Part shown: one piece after another, positions 46,080 through 57,725 of the stretch | How the letters are laid out: every line of letters starts with the position of its first letter | Numbering within the stretch: position 1 is the first letter of the stretch | Origin: Streptomyces sp. CA-278952 | GTDB taxonomy: Bacteria > Actinomycetota > Actinomycetes > Streptomycetales > Streptomycetaceae | Assembly (NCBI RefSeq): GCF_028747205.1 | Contig: NZ_CP112880.1 | Coordinates: 5,890,001-5,954,000 of the forward strand | Direction: 5' to 3' | DNA length: 64,000 nucleotides | Position numbers and translations under genes: made by a program | The notes under the pieces: model-generated | What the model was told of the DNA's origin: nothing | The model's input: only the letters and a program-made list of their open reading frames with translations | Database searches by the model: none

Positions 46080-46742
46080 TCAGGCCTCGTCGATGTGCAG
46101 ACGGATCGAGCCGTCCTCGGCCGCCTCCACGCGCACCCGCGTCAGATCCTCGACATGGGCGTCCGGCGCGAGGGCCGCGGCGCGCGGGCCGACGCCCACG
46201 ACGCGCATGCCCGCCGCCCGGCCGGCCGCGATGCCCGCCTCGGAGTCCTCGAACACGATGCAGTCCGCCGCGTCGAAGCCCAGCTCCGCCGCGCCCTTGA
46301 GGAAGCCCTCGGGGTCCGGCTTACTGGCCCCGACCTGCTCGGCGGTGACGCGGACTGCGGGCATCGGCAGCGCGGCGGCACCCATCCGGGCCGTCGCCAG
46401 CGGAGTGTCGGCGGAGGTCACCAGCGCGTGCGGCAGCTCGGCGATCGCGGCCATGAACGCGGGCGCCCCGCCGATCGGTACGACGCCCTCGACGTCGGCG
46501 GTCTCCTCGGCCAGCATCACCCGGTTGTCCGCGTAGTTCTCCTCCACCGGGCGGTCCGGGAGCAGGACGGCCATCGTGGCGTACCCCTGACGGCCGTGGA
46601 CCACCTTGAGCGCGGCCTCGGGGTCCAGCCCGTGCTCGATCGCCCAGCGCCGCCAGCAGCGCTCCACCACCGCGTCGGAGTTCACGAGGGTGCCGTCCAT
46701 GTCCAGGAGGAGGGCTCGTGCGGTGAGGACGGTGGGAGGCAT
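46080..46742 (-). CDS. HAD-family sugar-phosphatase-like hydrolase
   Basis: A 220-aa HAD subfamily IA enzyme. Motif I is LLLDMDGTLVNSD, the cap includes HGRQGYATMAVLLPDRPVEENY, motif II is ALVTSADTPLATAR, motif III is GASKPDPEGFLKGA, and motif IV is CIVFEDSEAGIAAGRAAGM. The layout matches glycerol- or sugar-phosphate phosphatases (Gpp/YfbT type). The ATG at 46742 follows GGAG. It probably removes phosphate from a metabolite; no context narrows it. Confidence 0.9.
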   Translation of the reverse strand: MPPTVLTARALLLDMDGTLVNSDAVVERCWRRWAIEHGLDPEAALKVVHGRQGYATMAVLLPDRPVEENYADNRVMLAEETADVEGVVPIGGAPAFMAAIAELPHALVTSADTPLATARMGAAALPMPAVRVTAEQVGASKPDPEGFLKGAAELGFDAADCIVFEDSEAGIAAGRAAGMRVVGVGPRAAALAPDAHVEDLTRVRVEAAEDGSIRLHIDEA

Positions 46743-46997
46743 CGGCTGCTCCAGAACGCGGGGAGGTGTGCGAACGGCCCGGGTGCGCGTGCCGCGGGGC
46801 GTGACGTACACGGGCTGCGAAGGGTGCGCGGTACCAGGTGTGCGGTACCGCGTGCGGCAACCAAGGCAACCCCCGCCCGCCGGTCAGGGAGTGCGGGCGG
46901 GAGCTACTTTGTTCCATCACGATACAAAAACCGGGGCCGGAACGCCAATCTCCCGGCGCGGCGGGCGGCCGCGAGGGGCTCGGTGGGCTCGGTGCGT

Positions 46998-48251
46998 TCA
47001 GTGGGCTCGGTGGCGTCCGCGTCCGTTCGTCTCCGCCTCCAGCGCGCGCCGCGTGTTCGGCCCGTACACGCCCGTCGGATCGCCCTGGATCGCCTTGTAC
47101 GACTGGTAGATCGCCACGGAGTACGCCACCTGGTCGCTGTAGGAGCTCCCGTCGACCGGCCCCGAGTAGAGCCATTCCCCGACGGTCCGGAGCCGGGTCT
47201 GCAACTCGGCGACTTCCGGGCCCCGGTCGCCCGGGCGCAGGGAGGAGCCGGCCAGTCCCGGGGGCGGATCGGCGGGCGGTGCGGCCGGCGGAGCGCCGCC
47301 GTCCGGGGTGGGCGACGCGCTCGCCGTCGGTGACGCGGGCGCGGACGTGGTGGCGGTCGGCTCGGGCTCCCGGCTCTCCGTCGGCGAGGCGGACGCGGAC
47401 GGTGGTGCGGACGGGGCGGCCGAGGGGGACTGCGTACGGGGCGGCGTGGCCGACGCCGTGGGGGACGGGGCCACCGAAGCGGCCGGTTCGTCGGCCTCGG
47501 TGTCCGGGACGCTCGTGGTGGCCTCCGGCAGCGCCTCGTCCCCGCTGTCGTCGACGCCGAACAGCCCGCCGGCGAAGGCCGCCGTGCCGACCACCGCGGC
47601 CACGGCCGCCCCCACGGCGAGCGCCCCGAGGGGGCGCCTGCGGCGCGGTCGCACGGGGTCGGGAGCGAAGACAGGAGTCGCGCCCGGGGTGCGCCTCCGG
47701 CTGCCGTCCGGCACGGCGCCCCTGTCGTCCGGCACGGCGCCACGGCCCACGCCCGCGCCGGTGCCCGCGCCCATGCCGCCGTTCGGGCCGTCGCCCCCCA
47801 GGAACAGCGGCATGGTGGTCGCCGCCGCCCCCGGACCGATCGCGGCCCCTGCGGTCTCCGTCGCGGTCCGGTCGGCGTCGGGTGCCGGCGCACCGGTCCC
47901 GGGGGCCGTGCCCTCCTGCGTACGGGAAGCCGCGTCGTCCCGCATCCCGGAGGGCCGCGCGCCGTCCCACGTACCGGTGGCCGTGCCCTCCCGTGCGCCG
48001 GGCCCGGAACGAGGTCCCCCGGCCTCGCCGCCGCCCGTCCCGGAGTGGTCCGACAGCGTCACGTACGGCCGGATGCGCAGCGGGTCGAAGTCCTCGGCCG
48101 CGGCGATCTCCGCCGTGCGGGCGGCGCGCTGTTCGTCCTCCGTGAGCTGCTGCGATGGCACGCCGGCGCCGCACCGGCACGGCACCCGATGCTCCATGCC
48201 GGGCTGCCCGGCCGTCTGTCTCCCGCACTCCGGGCATGCGTGTCCGGTCAT
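46998..48251 (-). CDS. Membrane protein with peptidoglycan-binding domain
   Basis: A 417-aa protein. A zinc-ribbon-like N-terminus (CPECGRQ ... VPCRCG) is followed by a Gly/Thr/Pro-rich linker, one transmembrane helix (LGALAVGAAVAAVVGTAAFAGG, about 210-232) and a disordered Ser/Thr/Pro region. The C-terminus is a PG_binding_1 domain (LRPGDRGPEVAELQTRLRTVG ... GVYGPNTRRALEAET). The domain sits outside, so the protein may link cytoplasm to cell wall. The ATG at 48251 follows GGAGGGG. Confidence 0.82.
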   Translation of the reverse strand: MTGHACPECGRQTAGQPGMEHRVPCRCGAGVPSQQLTEDEQRAARTAEIAAAEDFDPLRIRPYVTLSDHSGTGGGEAGGPRSGPGAREGTATGTWDGARPSGMRDDAASRTQEGTAPGTGAPAPDADRTATETAGAAIGPGAAATTMPLFLGGDGPNGGMGAGTGAGVGRGAVPDDRGAVPDGSRRRTPGATPVFAPDPVRPRRRRPLGALAVGAAVAAVVGTAAFAGGLFGVDDSGDEALPEATTSVPDTEADEPAASVAPSPTASATPPRTQSPSAAPSAPPSASASPTESREPEPTATTSAPASPTASASPTPDGGAPPAAPPADPPPGLAGSSLRPGDRGPEVAELQTRLRTVGEWLYSGPVDGSSYSDQVAYSVAIYQSYKAIQGDPTGVYGPNTRRALEAETNGRGRHRAH

Positions 48252-48378
48252 GGTGGGTCCCCTCCCCTTGAGCTGCCTGCGATTATGCAGCCCGCTCCGG
48301 GGAAGCCCAACGGCCTGCTGGGGCTCGGCCCGCCCCCGGCAGGCCATAACGGGGTGAAACGTCCAGGATGGGGGTGTA

Positions 48379-48446
48379 GTGGATCAGCGGATCAGTGGAT
48401 CCATGAGTCAGTTGATCAGTGGATGCAGTGGATGCAGCGGATCGAG
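48379..48446 (+). repeat. 8-9-bp repeat upstream of the MFS gene
   Basis: Seven or eight near-copies of GTGGATCAG / GCGGATCAG lie just before the start at 48456. GGATCA words occur at regular 8-10 bp spacing. It may be a slippage array or a binding array for a regulator. Confidence 0.65.
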
Positions 48447-48455
48447 GAGACGCCC

Positions 48456-50603
48456 ATGGCCCAGCAGCTGAGCCCGTCACCCCCGGCGCCCGGTGAGGGA
48501 CAGTCCCACCGGAGCGTCCTGGTGGCGATCGGAGCGCTGCTCCTCGGCATGCTGCTCGCGGCACTCGATCAGACCATCGTCTCCACGGCGCTCCCGACGA
48601 TCGTCAGTGAGCTCGGCGGCCTCGACCACCTGTCCTGGGTGGTGACCGCCTACCTGTTGGCGGCCACCGCAGCGACCCCGCTGTGGGGCAAGCTCGGCGA
48701 CCAGTACGGCCGCAAGAAGCTCTTCCAGACCGCGATCGTGATCTTCCTGATCGGCTCCGCCCTCTGCGGGGTCGCCCAGAACATGCCCCAGCTGATCGGT
48801 TTCCGGGCCCTCCAGGGACTCGGCGGCGGCGGGCTCATGGTGCTGTCGATGGCGATCGTCGGCGACCTCGTCACACCGCGCGAACGCGGCAAGTACCAAG
48901 GGCTCTTCGGCGCGGTCTTCGGCGTCACGAGCGTCCTCGGGCCCCTCCTCGGCGGCTTCTTCACCGAACACCTCAGCTGGCGCTGGGTCTTCTACATCAA
49001 CCTGCCGATCGGCGTCGTCGCGCTGGTCGTCATCGCGGCCGTCCTGCACATCCCGGTCCGCCGCGAGAAGCACACCATCGACTACCTCGGCACCTTCCTC
49101 ATCGCGGCCGTCGCCACCGCCCTGGTACTCGTCGCCTCCCTCGGCGGTACGACCTGGGCCTGGAGCTCCCCGCAGATCATCGGGCTCGCGGTGCTCGCCG
49201 TCGTGCTGCTCGTGGCCTTCATCGCCGTCGAGCGGCGCGCGGCCGAACCCGTACTGCCGCTACAGCTCTTCCGGATCAGGACCTTCGCCCTCGTCGCCGT
49301 GATCAGCTTCGTCATCGGCTTCGCCATGTTCGGCGCGATGACCTACCTGCCGACCTTCCTCCAGGTGGTGCACGACATCACCCCGACGATGTCCGGCGTG
49401 CACATGCTGCCGATGGTGTTCGGCCTGCTGATCACCTCGACCGGCTCCGGCCAGATCGTCAGCCGCACCGGCCGCTGGAAGGTCTTCCCGGTCCTGGGAA
49501 CCGCCATCACCGCCGTCGGGCTGCTGCTGCTCCACCAGCTCGACGAGAACAGCTCCACCTGGCTGATGAGCGCCTTCTTCTTCGTCTTCGGCGCCGGTCT
49601 CGGCCTGGTGATGCAGGTCCTCGTCCTGGTCGCCCAGAACTCCGTCTCCTACCAGGACCTCGGTGTCGCCACCTCCGGCGTGACGTTCTTCCGGTCCATC
49701 GGCTCCGCGTTCGGCGTGGCCATCTTCGGGACCATCTTCGCCAACCGGCTGACCGGGCAGCTCACGGGCGCGCTTGCGGGGCAGTCGCTGCCGCCCGGTG
49801 TCGACGCGGGGCGGCTGGCCGCCGACCCCCGGGCCATCGGGCAGCTCCCGGCCGACCTGCGGCCCTCCGTCCTCGGCGCGTACTCCACCTCCATCACGGA
49901 CGTCTTCCTGTACGCCGTCCCGGTGGTCCTCCTGGCCTTCGTCCTCGCCTGGTTCCTCCGTGAGGACAAGCTCCGGGGCTCGGTTACCGCCCCCGACACC
50001 AGTCAGACACTCGCCTCCAACCCCGTCGAGCGCTCCTCGTACGACGAGTGCGCCCGCGCCCTGTCGGTGCTCGCGACCCGGGAGGGCCGCCGTGAGATCT
50101 ACGAGAAGATCACCGCGCGGGCGGGGTACGACCTGCTGCCCGCCGCCAGCTGGCTGCTCCTGCGGATCAAGCGGCACGGCACTGTCGAACCCGCCCGGCT
50201 CGCCGAGACGGCACCCGTACCCCTGCACGTGATCACCGATGCGGCCCGGCAGGTCGAGGAACGCGGACTGGCCCGCCGGGAGGGTCTGCAGATGATCCTC
50301 ACCGACACCGGGGCCGAGGCCGTCGTCCGGCTCTCGCAGGCCCGCGAGGACTCCCTCGCCGAACTCCTCGGCGACTGGTGGGGCCCCGAGCGCCCCACCG
50401 ACCTGGTCAGACTCGTCAGCGAACTGACCGCCGAGGTCAGCGGCTCGACCAGGGAGCGCCCCCACACCCCGCAGCCGCCCCGCGACCACGAGGCCCACCT
50501 GCGCCAGGACGAGCGCGAGGCCCACGAACGGCGCTTCGACGAGCGCGAGGGCCACGACCGGCGGCCCGATGACCATGAGGGCCACGATCGGCCGACCCGA
50601 TGA
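48456..50603 (+). CDS. DHA2 MFS transporter fused to a winged-helix domain and His/Asp-rich tail
   Basis: A 715-aa protein. Residues about 20-520 form a 14-helix DHA2 transporter (LAALDQTIVSTALPTIVSELG, GKLGDQYGRKKLF, GPLLGGFFTEHLSWRWVFYINLPIG). About 545-660 form a soluble, MarR-like winged-helix region (LLPAASWLLLRIKRHGTVEPARLAE, DAARQVEERGLARREGLQMILTDTG). The last 40 residues are HEAHLRQDEREAHERR-type charged repeats. The ATG at 48456 has GAGGAG upstream. The fusion suggests regulation of the pump by its own tail; this is inference. Confidence 0.9.
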   Translation: MAQQLSPSPPAPGEGQSHRSVLVAIGALLLGMLLAALDQTIVSTALPTIVSELGGLDHLSWVVTAYLLAATAATPLWGKLGDQYGRKKLFQTAIVIFLIGSALCGVAQNMPQLIGFRALQGLGGGGLMVLSMAIVGDLVTPRERGKYQGLFGAVFGVTSVLGPLLGGFFTEHLSWRWVFYINLPIGVVALVVIAAVLHIPVRREKHTIDYLGTFLIAAVATALVLVASLGGTTWAWSSPQIIGLAVLAVVLLVAFIAVERRAAEPVLPLQLFRIRTFALVAVISFVIGFAMFGAMTYLPTFLQVVHDITPTMSGVHMLPMVFGLLITSTGSGQIVSRTGRWKVFPVLGTAITAVGLLLLHQLDENSSTWLMSAFFFVFGAGLGLVMQVLVLVAQNSVSYQDLGVATSGVTFFRSIGSAFGVAIFGTIFANRLTGQLTGALAGQSLPPGVDAGRLAADPRAIGQLPADLRPSVLGAYSTSITDVFLYAVPVVLLAFVLAWFLREDKLRGSVTAPDTSQTLASNPVERSSYDECARALSVLATREGRREIYEKITARAGYDLLPAASWLLLRIKRHGTVEPARLAETAPVPLHVITDAARQVEERGLARREGLQMILTDTGAEAVVRLSQAREDSLAELLGDWWGPERPTDLVRLVSELTAEVSGSTRERPHTPQPPRDHEAHLRQDEREAHERRFDEREGHDRRPDDHEGHDRPTR

Positions 50604-50650
50604 CCGTGAGGGCCATGACCGGCCGACCCGATGACCGTGGCGATCACGGC
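50559..50650 (+). repeat. 30-31-bp repeat at the end of the MFS gene
   Basis: Three units of CGGCCGACCCGATGACCGTG-type sequence. A one-base length difference between units 1 and 2 brings TGA (50601-50603) into frame, setting the protein end. The later units are untranslated. Confidence 0.75.
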
Positions 50651-50742
50651 CACCGTCCCCCGCCCGCCTGAGCACCCGGAACCCGGGCCGGGGTGCCGCC
50701 GCCCGGCAGCCGGGGCGTCGCCCGACAGGCCGGACGCCGCCG

Positions 50743-51240
50743 TCACAGCTCCTTGGCGAACCAGTGCTCCGCGTACTGATTGCGCCGGTGGAACGCCGGC
50801 ACTTCGCGATATCCGTGCTTCGTGTACAGCCCGCGCGCCTCGACCAGGTCATTGCGGGTGTCCAGCCGCAGCAGCCGTACGCCGTACGCCCTCGCCGCCT
50901 CCTCCACCGCGGCCAGCAGCAGCCCGCCACCGCCCGTGCCCCGGAACGCCGGGCGCACGTACACCCGCGTCAGCTCCGCCGTGCCCGGACCCGCGGACTC
51001 CGTCAGCACCAGCCCGGCGCAGCTCGCCGCTTCGCTCCTGTACCGGCCGACGACGAACTGCCCGGTCGGCGGTACGAGCAGGTCGGCTCCGTCGCCGTCG
51101 AGCCCGTCGTCGATCTCCCCGGCGGTGGCGGGCCGCTGCCAGTAACGGCTCGCGACCTCGTCGTAGTAGTCACGGCGCAGGGTGCTCGCGTCGGGGGAGT
51201 CGAATCGTTCGGCGGCCACGGTCCAGGTCATGTGGAACAT
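50743..51240 (-). CDS. GNAT-family N-acetyltransferase
   Basis: A 165-aa protein. It has the acetyl-CoA strand-loop RVYVRPAFRGTGGGGLLLAAVEEAAR (R-x-x-G-x-G type), a preceding beta strand FVVGRYRSEAASCAGLVL, and the closing LVEARGLYTKHGYREVPAF. No strong ribosome site precedes either of two in-frame ATGs (51240 and 51231); the longer is given. Substrate unknown. Confidence 0.85.
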   Translation of the reverse strand: MFHMTWTVAAERFDSPDASTLRRDYYDEVASRYWQRPATAGEIDDGLDGDGADLLVPPTGQFVVGRYRSEAASCAGLVLTESAGPGTAELTRVYVRPAFRGTGGGGLLLAAVEEAARAYGVRLLRLDTRNDLVEARGLYTKHGYREVPAFHRRNQYAEHWFAKEL

Positions 51241-51292
51241 TCTTGCTGCCGCACGGCCGAACGACGACGCGATTTACCTGTAGGGGGCAGTA

Positions 51293-52477
51293 ATGACTGA
51301 TGTGTCCGCGACCGACGCCGCGATCGACGCCGCGAGCACGACCGGAGCCGCGAGCACGACCGACGCCGCGACCACGACCGGAGCCGTCCAGAGCCTCGCC
51401 GAGCGCTGGATACGGGACGGCATGGCAGCCGGAGAGGGCCCCGGCGGTACGGGGACGGGCACCGGCTTCGTGTGCTCGCCCGCCGGGCTCTGGCTCGCCC
51501 TGGCCGCCGTGGCCGCCGGTGCGCGCGGCGCGACCGCGGCCGAGCTGCGGGCCCTCCTCGGCACCGCGGACCGGGAGGCCGCGCCGGCCGTCACGGCGGT
51601 CGCCCGCGAGCTGGCCCGGACCGGGGCGCTGGGCGCGGCCACCCGGGTCTGGAGCCGGGTGCCCGTCCTTCCCGCGTACCAGGAGGCGCTGCCGGACGTC
51701 CGCTTCGACCCGATGGACCCGGCGGCCGTCGACGCCTGGGTCCGCGAGGCCACCGGAGGGCTGATCGAGCGGCTGCCGCTGGAGATCACCGACGCGACCC
51801 TGCTCGCGCTGGTCAACGTCCTGGCGCTGAAGGCCCGCTGGGAGGAGCCGTTCGAGGGACGGCGGACCCGGAACCTGCTGTTCACCGACGCGGCGGGGAC
51901 GGTCGGCCCGGTGCCGACCATGATCAAGGACGTGCCGTCGGCCGACGCCTGGACGGTCGACGGTACGCACGTCGTCGAGCTGCGTTGCGAAAGGGAACCG
52001 GGCGGCGGCCCCGGGGCGCGGGTCCGCCTCGTCCTGGGGGAGCCGGGGGCCGGGGCCGGCCGGGTACTGCCCGTGGGCTGGGCGGCCCGGGGCGTGGGAG
52101 CCCCGCTGGACGCCGACCGGGTGACCATCGGGCTGCCGCGCCTCGCCCTGCGGACCCGGGTCCCCGTCACCGATCACCTGCCCGCCCTCGGCGTACGGCT
52201 GGCCACCTCCGACGCCGCCGACTTCTCCGGCCTTTCGCCGGAACCCCTCGCGATCTCCGCCGTGGTCCAGGAAGCCGTGCTGAAGATCGCCGAGGAGGGG
52301 GTGGAGGCCGCAGCCGTGGCGGTGGTCGCGATGCGGCCGGGCGCCGCCCCCGGGCCGCAGCGGGTGCACCACATCGCCTTCGACCGCCCCTTCGGCGTCG
52401 TCGTGCTGGCCGGGTTTAAGGACACCCCGCTGTTCACCGCCTGGCAGGCCCAGGCCCCCGCCGACCCGGACGCCTGA
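51293..52477 (+). CDS. Serpin-type serine protease inhibitor
   Basis: A 394-aa bacterial serpin. It has FVCSPAGLWLALAAVAAGARGATAAELRALLG at the N-terminal helices, LALVNVLALKARWEEPF, and the hinge EEGVEAAAVAVV that precedes the reactive-centre loop (about AMRPGAAPG). The C-terminal strand is HHIAFDRPFGVVVL. The Ala-rich hinge is of the inhibitory type. No signal peptide is present; the N-terminus is instead a Thr/Ala repeat (DAASTTGAASTTDAA). The target protease is unknown. Confidence 0.92.
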   Translation: MTDVSATDAAIDAASTTGAASTTDAATTTGAVQSLAERWIRDGMAAGEGPGGTGTGTGFVCSPAGLWLALAAVAAGARGATAAELRALLGTADREAAPAVTAVARELARTGALGAATRVWSRVPVLPAYQEALPDVRFDPMDPAAVDAWVREATGGLIERLPLEITDATLLALVNVLALKARWEEPFEGRRTRNLLFTDAAGTVGPVPTMIKDVPSADAWTVDGTHVVELRCEREPGGGPGARVRLVLGEPGAGAGRVLPVGWAARGVGAPLDADRVTIGLPRLALRTRVPVTDHLPALGVRLATSDAADFSGLSPEPLAISAVVQEAVLKIAEEGVEAAAVAVVAMRPGAAPGPQRVHHIAFDRPFGVVVLAGFKDTPLFTAWQAQAPADPDA

Positions 52478-52626
52478 GACCTGTCAGCAGTCTCCCGTCA
52501 TCCCCACGGACGACTTCTTCCGGACCGAAGCAGGATGACAGTCAGGCAAAGAGGGGGTTGATTGTGTCTACCTCGTAGGGCAATGCGAGGCTTCATCCGG
52601 CATGCCCCCACTCGAAGGGGAGATGC

Positions 52627-54801
52627 ATGGAACGGTGGGAGGGTCGGCGCAGCGTGGTGAATGCGGATCACAGTGTGCGCGGTGACGCGGCGACGGACAC
52701 GGGAGGGGGGAGGGCCGGGCTGATCCGGGCCCTGCTCTGGCTGGTCGTGGCCGTGCTGGCGGTACGGCAGGTGGCGGTGGTGCTCCGGCAGCCATCGGGG
52801 GAGCGGCTCCTCGATCTGGAGACCTGGACCGGGGAGAACGGCGTCCTGCACGTGACGGGCTCGCTGTACGACAGCGGCCGGTTCACCGGCACGCCCTTCG
52901 CCGGGCTGGTCCTGAAACCTCTCACCGCGTCGGCCCAGGAGGCCCTGGGCGTGGCGTGGACGTTCGGGTCCCTGCTGCTCGTCGTCGCCCTCGGCGTCGT
53001 CGCGGCCCGGGCCCTGCCCTCGCCGGTGGGCCGCCGGACGGCCCTGCTCGCGGCCCCCGTCGCGATCAGCCTGCTCATGCTGTCGCTGCCGGTCCGCAAC
53101 ACCCTGCACCTGGGCCAGACCAGCATCCTGCCCGTCCTCCTGGTGCTCCTGGCCTGCTTCGTCGTCCGGGAGCACCGGGCGGCGGGCGTCCTCGTCGGTC
53201 TCGCCGCCGCCTTCCAGCCGGTGCTGCTGCTCTTCGCCGTCCTGCTCTGGCTGACCGGCAGACGGCAGGCGTCGCTGAGCGCGGGCGCGACCTTCGCCCT
53301 CGCCACGGCCGCGGCCTGGGCGGCGGCGCCGAAGGACTCGTGGACGTACTGGGTGCACCATCCCGCGGGCGCCGGACTGGGGGAGCGGCCGGACAGCCTC
53401 GCCAACCAGTCCCTGCACGGGGCGCTGCTCAGGCTCGGCCTCGAAGGCCCCGTGGAGATCGCCCTGTTCCTGGTGCTCGCCGCCGCCGTCGTGGTCGTCG
53501 GACTGCGGCGCGCGGTGCGGTACGCGCAGGACGGGCAGCTGCTCCTCGCGGTGGCCGTGACCGGCTGCGTCGTGGTCGCCGTCTCGCCGACCGCCTGGCA
53601 GCACCAGCTGCTCTGGGTGCTTCTCGCGGTCGTCGGCAAGGTCGGCAAGCGGGCCTCCGACCGGCTGGTCTGGCCGTCCGTGGTGCTGCTGGTCGTCACC
53701 CTGCCGGGCACGATGCTGCTGCCGAACATCGAGGCGCTCTTCCCGGTGCGTGACAACGTGCTGCTCCTCGTGGCGCTCGGCGCGGCCTGCCTCGCCCCGT
53801 TCGTGCCCCGCACCTCGCCGTACTGGCAGCACCCGGTCCCCACCGACTACGCGAAACCGGTCGCCGCGCGCTGGAGACGCGTGCCGCTCCTGCCGTTCTG
53901 GCGCCGGGTCCTCACCCGCCCCAACCTGCTGCTGGAACTCCTGCTCATCCGGGTCGTCTACGACGCCTACGCCCAGGTCCGCCTCGCCGCCAGGGCGGGC
54001 CGCCCGCTCGCCGAGGAACACGGCCGGCAGATCCACGCCATCGAGCAGTGGCTGCACATCGACATCGAGCACTGGGTCAACCACACGGTCGTGCAGATCA
54101 CCTGGCTGCGTGAGTTCTTCGACTACTACTACTCCACCTTCCACTTCATCGTCCCGCTGACGATCCTCGGTGTGCTGTACGCGCGCCGCCCCGCCGACTA
54201 CCGCTGGGTCCGTTCGTCCATCGGCTTCGCCACGCTGCTCGCGCTCGTCGGCTTCTGGCTCTATCCCCTGGCCCCGCCCCGGCTCATGCCCGGCCTCGGC
54301 TTCATCGACACCGTCCACGGGGTGCAGGACTTCGCGAAGCCCGACTACGGGACGCTGACCACCGTCACCAACCAGTACGCGGCGATGCCGTCGCTGCACT
54401 TCGGCTGGTCGCTGTGGTGCGGTGTGGTCATCGTGATGCTGGCCCCGAGGCTCTGGATGAAGGCGCTCGGCCTGCTGCACCCGCTGTTCACGATCGCCGC
54501 GATCGTGGCCACCGCCAACCACTGGGTGCTCGACGCGGCCGGCGGCGCACTCGTCGTGGCGATGGGCTTCGGGCTGACATATCTGCTGTCGGGGCCGCGG
54601 AAGCTCGTGACCGGGCACGAGCGGTTGACCGGGACGGCGACGGAACCGGCGGAGCCACCGGCGGCCGAAGCCTCCGAAGCAGCCAAGGCCACCGAAGCCA
54701 CCGGATCGGCCGAAGCGACGGAATCGGCCGAGGTCATGGAGACGGCAGAATCCGCCCCCGTACCGGAGCATGAACCCGCCGAAAAAGTCGGCGGCAAGTA
54801 G
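52627..54801 (+). CDS. GT87 mannosyltransferase-like domain fused to a PAP2-type phosphatase/inositol-phosphotransferase
   Basis: A 724-aa membrane protein. The N-terminal half (about 35-390) resembles GT87/DUF2029 polyprenol-linked mannosyltransferases, with a LETWTGENGVLHVTG-type acidic loop and RNTLHLGQTSILPVLL. The C-terminal half (about 430-655) is a PAP2 domain with AAMPSLHFGWSLW and NHWVLDAAGG, as in Aur1/inositol-phosphoceramide-synthase relatives. A repetitive Ala/Thr/Glu tail follows. It probably acts in envelope lipid or glycolipid assembly. Downstream is a strong terminator. Confidence 0.87.
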   Translation: MERWEGRRSVVNADHSVRGDAATDTGGGRAGLIRALLWLVVAVLAVRQVAVVLRQPSGERLLDLETWTGENGVLHVTGSLYDSGRFTGTPFAGLVLKPLTASAQEALGVAWTFGSLLLVVALGVVAARALPSPVGRRTALLAAPVAISLLMLSLPVRNTLHLGQTSILPVLLVLLACFVVREHRAAGVLVGLAAAFQPVLLLFAVLLWLTGRRQASLSAGATFALATAAAWAAAPKDSWTYWVHHPAGAGLGERPDSLANQSLHGALLRLGLEGPVEIALFLVLAAAVVVVGLRRAVRYAQDGQLLLAVAVTGCVVVAVSPTAWQHQLLWVLLAVVGKVGKRASDRLVWPSVVLLVVTLPGTMLLPNIEALFPVRDNVLLLVALGAACLAPFVPRTSPYWQHPVPTDYAKPVAARWRRVPLLPFWRRVLTRPNLLLELLLIRVVYDAYAQVRLAARAGRPLAEEHGRQIHAIEQWLHIDIEHWVNHTVVQITWLREFFDYYYSTFHFIVPLTILGVLYARRPADYRWVRSSIGFATLLALVGFWLYPLAPPRLMPGLGFIDTVHGVQDFAKPDYGTLTTVTNQYAAMPSLHFGWSLWCGVVIVMLAPRLWMKALGLLHPLFTIAAIVATANHWVLDAAGGALVVAMGFGLTYLLSGPRKLVTGHERLTGTATEPAEPPAAEASEAAKATEATGSAEATESAEVMETAESAPVPEHEPAEKVGGK

Positions 54802-54840
54802 CAGCATGCCGAAGCAGCAGTAGGCCGAAACAGCAGCAGA

Positions 54841-54886
54841 CCGAAGGGGTGCCGGGACGGCGGAAACCGTCCCGGCACCCCTTCGG
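54841..54886. terminator. Bidirectional terminator with 20-bp perfect stem
   Basis: CCGAAGGGGTGCCGGGACGG (54841-54860) pairs perfectly with 54867-54886 around a 6-nt loop (CGGAAA), between two convergent genes. Confidence 0.9.
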
Positions 54887-54915
54887 CACGGATCGCCGCG
54901 TACGTCCCGCCACCC

Positions 54916-54965
54916 GGACGGCCCCCGACGGCCCCCGACGGCCCCGGACGGCCCCGGACGGCCGG
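54916..54965. repeat. 10-bp tandem repeat, about five units
   Basis: Consecutive GACGGCCCCC / GACGGCCCCG units end immediately before the P450 stop codon. Confidence 0.8.
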
Positions 54966-54967
54966 TG

Positions 54968-57710
<2,743 letters not shown>

Positions 57711-57725
57711 CCCCGTAACGGCACT

